A stretch of 64,000 nucleotides of DNA from Poriferisocius sp965200775 (GTDB taxonomy: Bacteria > Actinomycetota > Acidimicrobiia > Acidimicrobiales > Bin134). The first letter of the stretch is position 1. Every line of letters starts with the position of its first letter. Below, one piece after another: positions 41,179-49,986 of the stretch. The notes under the pieces were generated by a model, which saw nothing but the letters and a program-made list of their open reading frames with translations, was not told where the DNA came from and did no database searches. The DNA is taken from NCBI GenBank assembly GCA_965200775.1, contig OZ241383.1:992001-1056000 (forward strand). Reading direction: 5' to 3'. The translations under genes and the position numbers were made by a program.

Positions 41179-44040
41179 GTGGAGTTCGGCGCCGAGATGG
41201 TTGGGCTCATCATCACCCGTCAGATCGTGTTCACCGGAGCGGTTACCGGCATCACCTACGGGGTCATGGCGGTGGGCCTTGTGCTCATCTTCCGTTCCAC
41301 CCGGGTTGTGAACATCGCCCACGCCGAAATCGGGGCCTTCGGTGCCGCCTTACTGGCCCTTTTGGTTGTGAAGTGGAACGTGCCCTACGGCGTGGCGCTG
41401 GCCGCCGGGCTGTTGTCGGGAGCGGTGTTGGGGGGATTGCTGGAGCTGACCGTGGTGCGACGCCTGTCCCGGGCCCCCAAGGTGATCCTATTCGTGGCCA
41501 CCATGGGCGCCGCCCAGGTGGTGTACCTGTGCAACATCTCGCTGCCCCGACTCAACGTCATCGCCGACTTTCCAACCGCGTTCGACGCCCGATGGGAGGT
41601 GCTGGGCGTCCGGGTCCGCAGCGAGCATCTTCTCGTGCTCATCGTGGTGCCCCTGGCCACCGCGGCCCTGGCCCTGTTCCTGGAGCGGACCAAGTACGGG
41701 ACCGCTATCCGGGCCGCGGCCCAGAACCCCGACGCCGCCCGTATGTCGGCCATCAGCACCAAGACCATGTCGGCGCTCGTCTGGACGCTGGCCGGGCTGC
41801 TCTCGGCGGTCACCGCGGTGCTGGTCGCCCCCATAACCGGCGGGGGTACCGCGGTGGGTGCAGCCGCGCTCGGTCCGGGCCTACTGCTCCGAGCGCTCAC
41901 CGCCGCCCTCATCGCCCGGATGCGCTCGCTACCGGTGGCTCTGGCCGCCGGCACGGTAATCGGAGCGGCGGAAGCGGTCACCCTGTTCAACTACTTCGAC
42001 CAGCCCGGGCTCATCGACGCCGCCCTGTTCGTGGCGGTGCTGATCGCCGTGCTGTCCCACGCCCGGCGGGACCGGGACGCTGGGTCGGTTCAGTCGATCT
42101 CGTTCTCCCCCCGGGTGCGACCGGTGCCTCCCCAGCTCCAGAAACTCTGGTGGGTGCGACGCCTCCCGCAGATCATGGTGACGTTGGCGCTGGTGGCCGC
42201 CGTGCTCTTGCCAATCATCGCCACCCGCCCATCCCGGCATTTCCTCTACTCGACGATGCTTCTGCTGGCAATCGTCGCTTTTTCTCTGACCCTGCTGACC
42301 GGGTGGGCCGGGCAGCTATCGCTGGGCCAGATCGCGTTCGCCGGGCTGGGGGCGTTTCTGACCACCGCGCTGGTGCGGGGAATGACCATCGAATGGGCCG
42401 GGCGCCGGCTCGACATCCCCGAGATACCCTTCGAGGGCGCCCTGTTCGTGTCGGCCGCCGTATGCCTGGTGGTGGCCATGATCGTGGGATTACCCGCTCT
42501 ACGGGTGCAGGGGCTCTTCTTGGCCGTCACCACCCTGGCCTTCGCAGTCATGGCCGAGAGCTGGCTGTTCGACCGGGGCTTCCTCACCGGCGGGGAATCC
42601 ATCGTCCGTCTTCCTCGAGCCCGATGGGGCGACAGCTTCAGCCTCAAATCGCAGCACACCTACTACTACGTGTGCCTGGGGGTGCTTTGCGTGTGCGCGG
42701 TGGTGATGAGCCGGATCCGCCGCAGTGGGGTGGGCCGTTCCCTCATCGCGGTGCGGGACAACGAGCAGAACGCGGCGGCGTTCACCGTGTCGCCCGCTCG
42801 CATGAAGCTGATGGCGTTCGCGGTTTCAGGGGTGCTGGCCGGTTTGGCCGGAGGCCTGCTCGCCGGGTTGAGGGTGCAGTTCGGGGCAGTGGCCTTCGTG
42901 CCCGACGAGTCGCTGCGGGTCGTGGCCATCGCCGTCATTGGCGGCCTGTCCTCGGTATGGGGCGCGGTGCTGGGCGCGCTGTGGGTGGTGGGGCTGCCCG
43001 CGCTGTTCGGCGACACCGACCAGGTACGGCTGCTTACATCGGGGGTTGGGCTGCTACTGCTGCTCATGTACCTGCCGGGGGGGTTGATCCAGGTGGCCTA
43101 CTCCCTACGAGACGCCGTTTTTCGGGCCGCGGCCCGGCGGATCCCCGACACAACCGTCGAGAAGGCTCCGGCCCCGATCCCGTCACGGGTGGTCACAGTG
43201 TCCGAATCGGACGAAGCCGACCCTGCGGGAGTATCAGCCATCGATGTCGACAGGGTGTCCGTGAACTTCGGCGGGGTTCTGGCTGTGAACGAGGTGAGCC
43301 TCAAAGTGGAACCTGGTGAGGTGGTGGGGCTCATCGGCACCAACGGGGCGGGTAAATCGACCCTCATGAATGCCATGGGCGGGTTCGTTGCGTCCACCGG
43401 CACGGTCGGCCTGTTCGGACGGGACATAACCCGGCTCAGCCCCAGCCGACGGGCCGGCCTCGGCCTGGGGCGGACATTCCAGCAGGCCGACCTGTTCCCC
43501 GACCTCACCGTGCGGGAAACCATCCAGGTGGCGCTGGAGGCCCGAGGCCGGGCCACGCTGCTGCCTGTTGTCCTCGGCCTGCCCTCAGCCGGTCGCCGGG
43601 AGCGCCTCCGCCGCCAGGAAACCGACGAGCTGATTGCCTTCTTCGGCCTCGGCCGGTACGCCTCGTCGTTCATCAGCGAGCTGTCCACCGGCACCCGGAG
43701 GGTGGTGGAGCTGGCCTGCCTGATCGCCCTTGAAGCCAAGGTGTTGTGCCTGGACGAGCCGACCGCCGGGGTGGCCCAGCGGGAAACCGAGGCATTCGCG
43801 CCCCTGGTGTTGCGCATCAGGGAGGAACTGGGGGCATCGCTGCTGGTGATCGAACACGACATGCCGTTCATCATGGGCATCAGCGACCGGGTGTACTGCC
43901 TCGAAGCGGGCCGGATCATCGCCGAGGGCGACCCCGAAACGGTACGAAACGACCCCCTGGTGATCGCCAGCTACCTGGGAACCGACGCCAGGGCCATCCA
44001 ACGGAGCGGCTCGGCATCCGATTCAGACAGTGTGGAGTGA
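41179..44040 (+). CDS. Fused LivH-LivM-LivG branched-chain-type ABC transporter (second copy)
   Basis: A 953-residue paralogue of the protein at 1270-4161 with the same domain order. LivH occupies about residues 1-300, LivM about 325-650 (LTLLTGWAGQLSLGQ), and LivG about 690-940 with Walker A GTNGAGKST near 719, signature ELSTGTRR and H-loop VIEHDMP. The C-terminal tail is Ser/Asp-rich. The GTG start lies 5 bases after the MFS-LivF stop. With the MFS-LivF protein it gives a heterodimeric ATPase, two permeases and an MFS domain in two polypeptides. Genes downstream encode a P450 and dioxygenase that may act on the imported compound. Confidence 0.93.
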   Translation: MEFGAEMVGLIITRQIVFTGAVTGITYGVMAVGLVLIFRSTRVVNIAHAEIGAFGAALLALLVVKWNVPYGVALAAGLLSGAVLGGLLELTVVRRLSRAPKVILFVATMGAAQVVYLCNISLPRLNVIADFPTAFDARWEVLGVRVRSEHLLVLIVVPLATAALALFLERTKYGTAIRAAAQNPDAARMSAISTKTMSALVWTLAGLLSAVTAVLVAPITGGGTAVGAAALGPGLLLRALTAALIARMRSLPVALAAGTVIGAAEAVTLFNYFDQPGLIDAALFVAVLIAVLSHARRDRDAGSVQSISFSPRVRPVPPQLQKLWWVRRLPQIMVTLALVAAVLLPIIATRPSRHFLYSTMLLLAIVAFSLTLLTGWAGQLSLGQIAFAGLGAFLTTALVRGMTIEWAGRRLDIPEIPFEGALFVSAAVCLVVAMIVGLPALRVQGLFLAVTTLAFAVMAESWLFDRGFLTGGESIVRLPRARWGDSFSLKSQHTYYYVCLGVLCVCAVVMSRIRRSGVGRSLIAVRDNEQNAAAFTVSPARMKLMAFAVSGVLAGLAGGLLAGLRVQFGAVAFVPDESLRVVAIAVIGGLSSVWGAVLGALWVVGLPALFGDTDQVRLLTSGVGLLLLLMYLPGGLIQVAYSLRDAVFRAAARRIPDTTVEKAPAPIPSRVVTVSESDEADPAGVSAIDVDRVSVNFGGVLAVNEVSLKVEPGEVVGLIGTNGAGKSTLMNAMGGFVASTGTVGLFGRDITRLSPSRRAGLGLGRTFQQADLFPDLTVRETIQVALEARGRATLLPVVLGLPSAGRRERLRRQETDELIAFFGLGRYASSFISELSTGTRRVVELACLIALEAKVLCLDEPTAGVAQRETEAFAPLVLRIREELGASLLVIEHDMPFIMGISDRVYCLEAGRIIAEGDPETVRNDPLVIASYLGTDARAIQRSGSASDSDSVE

Positions 44041-44066
44041 GAGTATGGGGAGAGGAGACCCGAACT

Positions 44067-45356
44067 ATGGCTGAATCATTGGACGACCGGAACTTCTTCA
44101 CCGACCAGGATCTGATCGTTGACCCTTACCCCTACCTCGACTCGTTTCGTAGCCAGTGTCCGGTGCGAAAGGAGCCCCATCACGACGTTTTCATGGTGAC
44201 CGGGTACGACGAGGCCGTGGAGGTTTACAGCGACGCCGAGAACTTCTCGTCGTGCATATCGGTCACCGGCCCGTTCCCGGGTTTCCCGGTGCCTCCCGAG
44301 GGCGACGACATCAGCGATCTCATCGAGGAGCATCGCGCCAGCCTGCCCATGCACGATCAGCTCCCCACCATGGACCCGCCGTTGCACACCGACCACCGTT
44401 CCCTGCTGATGCGGCTCATCACCCCCAAGCGGTTGAAGGAGAACGAGGAGTTCATGTGGCGGCTGGCCGACCGGCAGCTCGACACTTTCGTGGAGCGGGG
44501 GCAGTGCGAGTTCATCGGCGACTACGCCCAGCCGTTCGCCCTGCTGGTGGTGGCCGACCTGCTGGGGGTGCCGGACGAAGACCGGGACCGGTTCACCGAG
44601 CAGCTCACCCACCGCCCCGACGACCACAGCATCGGCTCCACCGACGAGCAGGCCATGGCCCACAACCCGCTCGAGTTCCTCTACGGGCAGTTCACCGGCT
44701 ATATCGAGGACCGCCGCGCCGATCCCGGCGACGACGTTCTGTCGGGGCTGGCCACGGCCACGTTCCCCGATGGCTCCACTCCGGAGGTCAGGGACGTAGT
44801 GTGCATTGCCGCCAACCTGTTCGCCGCGGGCACCGAGACCACCGTTCGGTTGCTCAGCACCGCGCTCAAGTTCATGGCCGAGGACCGGGGGTTGCAGGAT
44901 CGGTTGCGACAGGACCGTTCCCTCATCCCCAACTTCGTGGAGGAGACGCTGCGGATCGAGAGCCCGGTGAAGGGCGACTTCCGGCTTTCCCGCCGGGCGG
45001 GATCGGTGGGCGGGGTGGAGTTCCCTCCGGGGACGATGCTCATGGTTCTGAACGCGGCGGCCAACCGGGATCCCGAGCGGTTTCCCGATCCCCACACCCT
45101 CGACATCGAGAGGGACAACGCCCGTCAACATCTCGCCTTCGGTCGGGGGATTCACTTCTGTCCCGGCGCACCCCTGGCCCGGTCGGAAGCCCGGATAAGC
45201 CTGGAACGAGTCCTTGACCGGATGGGCGACATCGAGATCTCCGAAGAGGTTCACGGCCCGGCCGAAAACCGCCGTTACTCCTACGTGCCCACGTTCATCC
45301 TCCGGGGGCTGACCCATCTGGGCTTGCAGTTCACCCCGAAGGCAGCGGGGCGTTGA
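44067..45356 (+). CDS. Cytochrome P450
   Basis: A 429-residue bacterial P450. Motifs are the I helix LFAAGTETTVRL, ExxR in EETLRIESP and the haem loop AFGRGIHFCPGAPLAR with Cys365. GAGGAGA precedes the ATG by about 9 bases. It lies 26 bases after the LivHMG fusion in the same direction, so it is likely cotranscribed and may hydroxylate the imported substrate. No ferredoxin or reductase is adjacent. It is clearly a different P450 from that at 10758-12089. Confidence 0.94.
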   Translation: MAESLDDRNFFTDQDLIVDPYPYLDSFRSQCPVRKEPHHDVFMVTGYDEAVEVYSDAENFSSCISVTGPFPGFPVPPEGDDISDLIEEHRASLPMHDQLPTMDPPLHTDHRSLLMRLITPKRLKENEEFMWRLADRQLDTFVERGQCEFIGDYAQPFALLVVADLLGVPDEDRDRFTEQLTHRPDDHSIGSTDEQAMAHNPLEFLYGQFTGYIEDRRADPGDDVLSGLATATFPDGSTPEVRDVVCIAANLFAAGTETTVRLLSTALKFMAEDRGLQDRLRQDRSLIPNFVEETLRIESPVKGDFRLSRRAGSVGGVEFPPGTMLMVLNAAANRDPERFPDPHTLDIERDNARQHLAFGRGIHFCPGAPLARSEARISLERVLDRMGDIEISEEVHGPAENRRYSYVPTFILRGLTHLGLQFTPKAAGR

Positions 45357-45384
45357 TGGCGGCGACCGTGTGGCCTAACTCGAC

Positions 45385-46230
45385 ATGCGGGTAACCCCGG
45401 TAGCGGGGTGCATCGGGGCCGAGGTCTCCGGAGTTGACCTTGGCCGCCTCGACGACGCGGCGGCGGCCCGATTGCGGTCGGCCTGGCTGGATCACCTGGT
45501 GCTGTTCTTCCGGGACCAGGAACTCACCCCCGAGGAGTTTCTCGGCTTCGCCCGCCGAATCGGGGAACCGGCCCGCTATCCGTTCGTGCCGGGAATGGAC
45601 GAATACCCCGAGATCATCGAGGTCAAGAAGCTGCCCCACGAGACCACCAACTTCGGCGGCATATGGCACAGCGACACCGTGTACCTCGAACGGCCCCCGA
45701 TGGCTTCGATGCTGCTGGCCCGTGAGGTACCGCCCTACGGGGGCGACACCGAGTTCGCCAACATGTACGCCGCCTACGAGGCCCTGTCGCCGGGACTGCG
45801 ATCGTTGCTGGACGGCTTGCGAGCGGTGAACAGTTCGGCTCTGGCCGAGGTGTCCAAAACCAGGGAGGATCGCATTGCCGAGGCGGCCGAGACTTCCGGC
45901 GTCAAAGTGGCCGAGCCGGAGGAGGCACAGGAGTTTGAGGCGGTGCATCCGGTGGTGCGGACCCACCCCGAGACCGGTCGCCGGGCTCTGTACGTGAACG
46001 TGGCCCACACCGCCCGTTTCGATGGTTGGACCGAGGACGAGAGCCGACCCATCCTCGAGTTCTTGTTCCGGCACCAGACAAGGGCGGAGTTCACCTGCCG
46101 ATTTCGTTGGGCGACGGGCTCGGTGGCCCTGTGGGACAATCGCTGCGCCATGCACAACCCGATCAACGACTATCACGGCCATCTGCGCCGGATGCACCGG
46201 ATCACCCTCCAGGGAGACGTGCCGGCCTGA
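45385..46230 (+). CDS. TauD/TfdA-family Fe(II)/2-oxoglutarate dioxygenase
   Basis: A 281-residue enzyme. The iron ligands are His95 and Asp97 in WHSDTVY and His257 in CAMHNPIND, and the 2-oxoglutarate arginine is Arg272 in RRMHRITLQGD. The family oxidises taurine, aryloxyacids, sulfate esters and other acids, releasing succinate and CO2. An in-frame stop lies 9 bases upstream of the ATG, which fixes the earliest start. It probably belongs to the operon that starts at 37362. Substrate is unknown, so the name tauD is not given. Confidence 0.92.
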   Translation: MRVTPVAGCIGAEVSGVDLGRLDDAAAARLRSAWLDHLVLFFRDQELTPEEFLGFARRIGEPARYPFVPGMDEYPEIIEVKKLPHETTNFGGIWHSDTVYLERPPMASMLLAREVPPYGGDTEFANMYAAYEALSPGLRSLLDGLRAVNSSALAEVSKTREDRIAEAAETSGVKVAEPEEAQEFEAVHPVVRTHPETGRRALYVNVAHTARFDGWTEDESRPILEFLFRHQTRAEFTCRFRWATGSVALWDNRCAMHNPINDYHGHLRRMHRITLQGDVPA

Positions 46231-46254
46231 GCAGCCGGGACTGGTAATGCGGCG

Positions 46255-47187
46255 ATGACCGGGAGGCGTGGTTCAGCAGATGGGCCCGGCGGCTACGTGC
46301 CGGGGGTGGCCGTGCCTCGCACGGAGGTGCCATTTGCCGACGACCCCGATGCGTTTCGTTTCGTGGTGGTGGGGGATCGCACCGGCGGGTGCCGTCCCGG
46401 AGTGTTCGCTGAGGCCATGGAGAAGGTGAACCTGCTGCAACCCGACTTCGTGTTGAACATCGGCGACCTCATCGAGGGTTACACAACCGACGAGGGGACG
46501 CTCGACACCCAGTGGGCCGAAATCGGCGGGATGCTCGACGTGCTCGACATGCCGTTCTTCTTCGTGGCCGGCAACCACGACCTGTCCAACCCGGAGATGC
46601 TGGCCCATTGGGAGCAGCGCCACGGTGCGACCTACTACCACTTCATCTACAACGACGTGCTGTTCCTGGTGCTCAACACCGAGGACCCCCCTGTCATCCT
46701 TGACGATGACACCCTGGCCCGGGCCAAGGCGCTCGAGGAGGCTATGGCCGTCGACCCCGAGGCCACCCAGGCCCGGGTGCTGGAAGCCGCGGCAGCCCGG
46801 TCGGAGCGTGTCCGGCTTCCAGGCAAGATCAACATCAGCGACGACCAGCTCACCTTTGCCGAGACCACCCTGGCCGCTTTCCCCGATGTCCGGTGGACGT
46901 TCGTGCTCCTGCACAAGCCGGCGTGGATGTACGACAGCGCCGAGTTCGCCCGGATCGAAGGTTGGTTGGCCGGCCGCCCCTGCACCGTGATCTCCGGCCA
47001 CGAGCACTACTACGCATACGACAGCCGGATGGGGCGCGACTACATCGAGATGGGCACCACCGGCGGGGTGTGGCTGCGCGACGGCCCTGGCCGGCTCGAC
47101 CACGTGCTCTGGGTCACCATGGCTGCCGATGGTCCGGTGTACGCCAACCTGCGGGTGGAGGGCATCCTCGACAAAACCCTCCGCTAG
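46255..47187 (+). CDS. Calcineurin-like metallophosphoesterase
   Basis: A 310-residue protein with metallophosphoesterase motifs in order: VVGDRTGG, NIGDLIEGY, AGNHDLS, LLHKPAW and SGHEHYY. The first motif usually reads DxH and here is D-x-T, and the second is GDLIE instead of GDxxD, so one metal ligand may be lost or replaced. Such proteins cleave phosphomonoesters, diesters or cyclic nucleotides. No signal peptide is visible. It follows the dioxygenase by 24 bases and may end the operon. Confidence 0.82.
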   Translation: MTGRRGSADGPGGYVPGVAVPRTEVPFADDPDAFRFVVVGDRTGGCRPGVFAEAMEKVNLLQPDFVLNIGDLIEGYTTDEGTLDTQWAEIGGMLDVLDMPFFFVAGNHDLSNPEMLAHWEQRHGATYYHFIYNDVLFLVLNTEDPPVILDDDTLARAKALEEAMAVDPEATQARVLEAAAARSERVRLPGKINISDDQLTFAETTLAAFPDVRWTFVLLHKPAWMYDSAEFARIEGWLAGRPCTVISGHEHYYAYDSRMGRDYIEMGTTGGVWLRDGPGRLDHVLWVTMAADGPVYANLRVEGILDKTLR

Positions 47188-47199
47188 CTTGACCCCGCC

Positions 47200-47220
47200 C
47201 CGATCGGCACAACCGGTCGG
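47200..47220. terminator. Hairpin in convergent gap
   Basis: CCGATCGG (47200-47207) pairs with CCGGTCGG (47213-47220) with one G-U pair around CACAA. It sits between the ends of the metallophosphoesterase and the leftward ABC-2 permease genes. No T-run follows. Confidence 0.5.
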
Positions 47221-47229
47221 CTCCAGAGG

Positions 47230-48006
47230 TCAGGGGGTGAGCAGCTTGCCCAGGCGGCGGCTGGCGATGGCGGCTCCGGCCACGGCCAAAGCGCCCAGGA
47301 AGGCCACGTGGACCAGCAGGTTCCAGGTGATGTCTCCGGCGACGAAGGCCCGCTCCATGGCCACCCCGTGGTAGAGGGGAGTGGCCTGCACCAGGAACTG
47401 CACCGCCCGGGGGTAGGTGTCCAAGGGGAAGAAGGTGGCCGAGAACAGGAACTGCACGATGAGCGGAACGGTTACCAGGTCAAGGTCGTTCCAGCTCCTC
47501 ATGTAGCTGGTGGCGGCCATGCCCAGAGAAGCGAACGTCAACCCGACCAGGGTGGCACCCGGCAGCGCGGCGATGGCCCACACCGAGTCCACCAGGCCCA
47601 GCCCGGCCATCACCCCCAGAAAGCCGGCCCCGTACAGGGTGGCCCGCAGCACCGACCAGCCGATCTCACCCACGGCCAGGTCCACCACGCCAATAGGGGT
47701 GGCCAGCACCGCGTCGTAAATCTTGGCCCAGGTGAGCTTGTAGTACATGTTCATGGTGCTGTCGTAGAACGTGCCGTTCATGGCAGAGGTGGCCAGAAGG
47801 CCGGGGGCGACGAAGGTGCGGTAGTCGATGGTGCGTCCGGCAAAGGTCACATCCCCCACCAGCTCGCCGATGCCGATGCCGATGGACAGCAGGTAGAACA
47901 CCGGTTCGAAGAACCCCGACATGAGCACCACCCAGGTGCGCCGGTACACGGTCACGTTCCGCTCGACCACCCGGGTGAACCGCCGCGACGGCAGCATCAA
48001 CGTCAT
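47230..48006 (-). CDS. ABC-2 type transporter permease (NodJ-like)
   Basis: A 258-residue membrane protein with about six hydrophobic helices. The segment GFFEPVFYLLSIGIGIGELVGDV and the FPLDTYPRAVQFLVQATPLYHGV region are typical of NodJ/DrrB-type exporters. It is the third gene of a leftward ABC exporter, with an ATPase at 48849-49823 and a second permease at 48055-48849. Substrate could be a lipid, glycan or drug. It is in the same reading frame as the upstream permease, separated by 16 codons and two TGA stops. Confidence 0.9.
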   Translation of the reverse strand: MTLMLPSRRFTRVVERNVTVYRRTWVVLMSGFFEPVFYLLSIGIGIGELVGDVTFAGRTIDYRTFVAPGLLATSAMNGTFYDSTMNMYYKLTWAKIYDAVLATPIGVVDLAVGEIGWSVLRATLYGAGFLGVMAGLGLVDSVWAIAALPGATLVGLTFASLGMAATSYMRSWNDLDLVTVPLIVQFLFSATFFPLDTYPRAVQFLVQATPLYHGVAMERAFVAGDITWNLLVHVAFLGALAVAGAAIASRRLGKLLTP

Positions 48007-48032
48007 CGAGTCACCAGCATCACTGGCATTCC

Positions 48033-48067
48033 GCTGTCACTGGTACAGCTGCTGTCACTGGTACAGC
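48033..48067. repeat. 17-bp duplication with two in-frame TGA codons between permeases
   Basis: The same 17 bases occur at 48033-48049 and 48051-48067. On the minus strand each copy reads CTG TAC CAG TGA CAG, so the end of the upstream permease (L-Y-Q-stop) is duplicated in frame. The frame then continues to the ATG of the downstream permease at 48006. Confidence 0.85.
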
Positions 48068-48849
48068 CGCCGGGTGAAGGTTCGGCTCGCCAACAGGGCC
48101 CCAATCAGGATCGTTCCCACCAGGTAGGCCCCGTGCCAGGCCAACTCCCACCCCAGGTCGTGGCCCGAGGCCAGAGACCGGCACAATCGCACGCCGTGCC
48201 ACACCGGGGTCAGCCAGGCGATCTGCTCCAACACCACCGGCAGTTGGGACACCGGATAGAAGATGCCCGAAAACAAGAACATGGGCATGATGACGAACCT
48301 TGTGAACGTGCTGAAGTTGTCGGCGTTGGTCCGGGTGGCCACGTAGGCGGTGACGGGCGTGGCGAAGGCCATGCCGCACAGGGCGGCGCACAACGGGGTC
48401 AGCACCGCCAGGGGGGACGACACCGCGCCGAAAGCGGCCATCACCGCCAGGAAAACCACGCTGGCCAACCCCACCCTGAACGCCATGTAGCCGAAATGGC
48501 CCAACAGGATGTCCCGGCTCCTGAGAGGGGTGGCGGCCATGGCGTCGTAGGTGCGGTACCACTTGAAGCCGCCGAGCACCGGGTAGGTGGACTCGTTGAC
48601 CGCCAGCATCATGGCATTGCCGGCAAGCAGCCCTGGGGCCAGGAAATCCAGGTAGTCGAGCCCGCCCAGATCACGGCCCGAGCCGACCTCGGCGTCCACA
48701 AGCGAGCCCAGGCCCAGCCCCATGGCGGCCAGGAACAGGACGGGGCTCAGAAAACTGGTGAGCAGCGAACCCCGCCAGTTGCGGCGGTAGCTCAACAGCC
48801 AGTACTCCACCGACAGGCGGGGACGGGGAGCCACGGCGGGACGGGCCAT
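48055..48849 (-). CDS. ABC-2 type transporter permease (second subunit)
   Basis: A 264-residue membrane protein with about six helices, homologous in plan to its neighbour. Features are FLSPVLFLAAMGLGLGSLVD near the N terminus, GGFKWYRTYDAMAATPLRSRDI, and ASRTFTRRLYQ at the end. Its ATG overlaps the ATPase stop. The two permeases and the ATPase probably form one exporter with a heterodimeric membrane part. Confidence 0.9.
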   Translation of the reverse strand: MARPAVAPRPRLSVEYWLLSYRRNWRGSLLTSFLSPVLFLAAMGLGLGSLVDAEVGSGRDLGGLDYLDFLAPGLLAGNAMMLAVNESTYPVLGGFKWYRTYDAMAATPLRSRDILLGHFGYMAFRVGLASVVFLAVMAAFGAVSSPLAVLTPLCAALCGMAFATPVTAYVATRTNADNFSTFTRFVIMPMFLFSGIFYPVSQLPVVLEQIAWLTPVWHGVRLCRSLASGHDLGWELAWHGAYLVGTILIGALLASRTFTRRLYQ

Positions 48850-49823
48850 CAGTCCACCAGTGATCGCCCGGTGAGGTGCAGGAACACGTCCTCGAGGGTG
48901 CTGCGGCGAACCAGCACGCTCTCGTGCTCCACTTCTCCCAGCTTGGCCACAACCCGCTCGCCGTGGTCGGTGTACAGCAGCACCCGGTCCGGGAGTTCCT
49001 CCACCCGTTCGTAAAGCGGTGCAGCGGTGTAGGTCTCCTCCCGCTCGCCCAGGCGGCGCATGGCATCGGTCAGCACCGTTACTTCGCCGTGAGTGCGCAG
49101 CTCCACCACCTCCCGCGTGGAGTAGCGCTCGATGAGCTGGCGGGGCGACCCCTCCGCCACGATTTGCCCCCGGTCCATCACGACCAGCCGGTCACAGAGC
49201 TGTTCTGCCTCGTCCATGTAGTGGGTGGTCAGAACCTGGGTTACGCCCCGGCGCTTGAGCGTCCAGAGGCGCTCCCAGACCACATGTCGAGCCTGGGGGT
49301 CGAGACCGGTGGTGGGCTCGTCCAGCAGTAGCACGTCGGGCTCGCTGATCAGAGCCCGGGCGATGGTGAGGCGACGTTTCATACCCCCCGATAGCGGCTC
49401 CACATGATCGTCGGCCCGCTCGGAGAGCTGCACGAAATCCAGCAGCTCGGTGATGCGGGGTCGCAGCGTGGCCCGGGGCAGGTCGAAGTAGCGCCCGTAC
49501 ACGTACAGGTTCTCGGCTACCGAAAGCTCCTCGTCGAGGTTGTCCTGCTGGGGAACCACGCCGAGGCGGGATCGGATGTCGGGCCCCTCACGGGCCGGAT
49601 CCATGCCCAGGATTCTCAACGCCCCGCCGGTGGGGGATGAGACGCAGCCGATCATCTTCATGGTGGACGACTTTCCCGCCCCGTTGGGTCCGAGGAAGCC
49701 GAACACCTCGCCCCGGTTGACCTCGAAGTCGATGCCGTCGACCGCGGTGAAGCTGCCGAAACGCTTGGTCAGCCCCCAGGCCGCGATCAGAGACACCTGG
49801 GAAGAATACGGTGGCGCCCCCAC
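48849..49823 (-). CDS. ABC-2 transporter ATP-binding protein (NodI/DrrA-like)
   Basis: A 324-residue ATPase. Motifs are Walker A GPNGAGKSS, Q-loop VVPQQDNLDEELSV, signature LSGGMKRRLTIARAL, Walker B LLLDEPTTGLD and H-loop LTTHYMDEAEQL. The C-terminal 80 residues are a substrate-related accessory domain usual in the DrrA group. The longest start is GTG at 49823; a GTG at 49796 giving MSLIAAWGLTKRF is also plausible, and neither has a clear ribosome-binding site. Confidence 0.92.
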   Translation of the reverse strand: MGAPPYSSQVSLIAAWGLTKRFGSFTAVDGIDFEVNRGEVFGFLGPNGAGKSSTMKMIGCVSSPTGGALRILGMDPAREGPDIRSRLGVVPQQDNLDEELSVAENLYVYGRYFDLPRATLRPRITELLDFVQLSERADDHVEPLSGGMKRRLTIARALISEPDVLLLDEPTTGLDPQARHVVWERLWTLKRRGVTQVLTTHYMDEAEQLCDRLVVMDRGQIVAEGSPRQLIERYSTREVVELRTHGEVTVLTDAMRRLGEREETYTAAPLYERVEELPDRVLLYTDHGERVVAKLGEVEHESVLVRRSTLEDVFLHLTGRSLVD

Positions 49824-49842
49824 TTCCCGGCAGTTCTGGACC

Positions 49843-49976
49843 GTGATATCGGAGGCTCTGGATTGTGATATCGGAAGCCGGGATTATCTTTCGTCGGCAG
49901 GTTGACCGTGATACCGCAGTCGGGGATTGGCTTTCGTCGGCAGGTTGACCGTGATACCGCAGCCGGGGATGGGCCA
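49843..49976. repeat. 43-bp tandem repeat between exporter ATPase and flavoenzyme genes
   Basis: Two full units at 49865-49907 and 49908-49950 have an exact period of 43 bases. A truncated 22-base copy precedes them at 49843 and a partial copy follows at 49951. Units start with GTGATA and contain TCGTCGGCAGGTTGACC. The array occupies the divergent promoter region of the ATPase and the flavoenzyme, so it may carry repeated regulator sites. Confidence 0.85.
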
Positions 49977-49986
49977 TGATGGGGCC

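Noticed and set aside
41121..43319. 732-codon open frame over the LivHMG fusion
   Set aside because: Shadow frame with Arg/Gly/His-rich low-information sequence; the overlapping frame has all LivH and LivM features.
45385..46230. True taurine dioxygenase tauD
   Set aside because: Iron and 2-oxoglutarate ligands are family-wide; no tauABC or other taurine context supports that substrate.
49843..49976. CRISPR or attachment-site repeat
   Set aside because: Contiguous 43-bp tandem units without spacers, no integrase or cas gene nearby.
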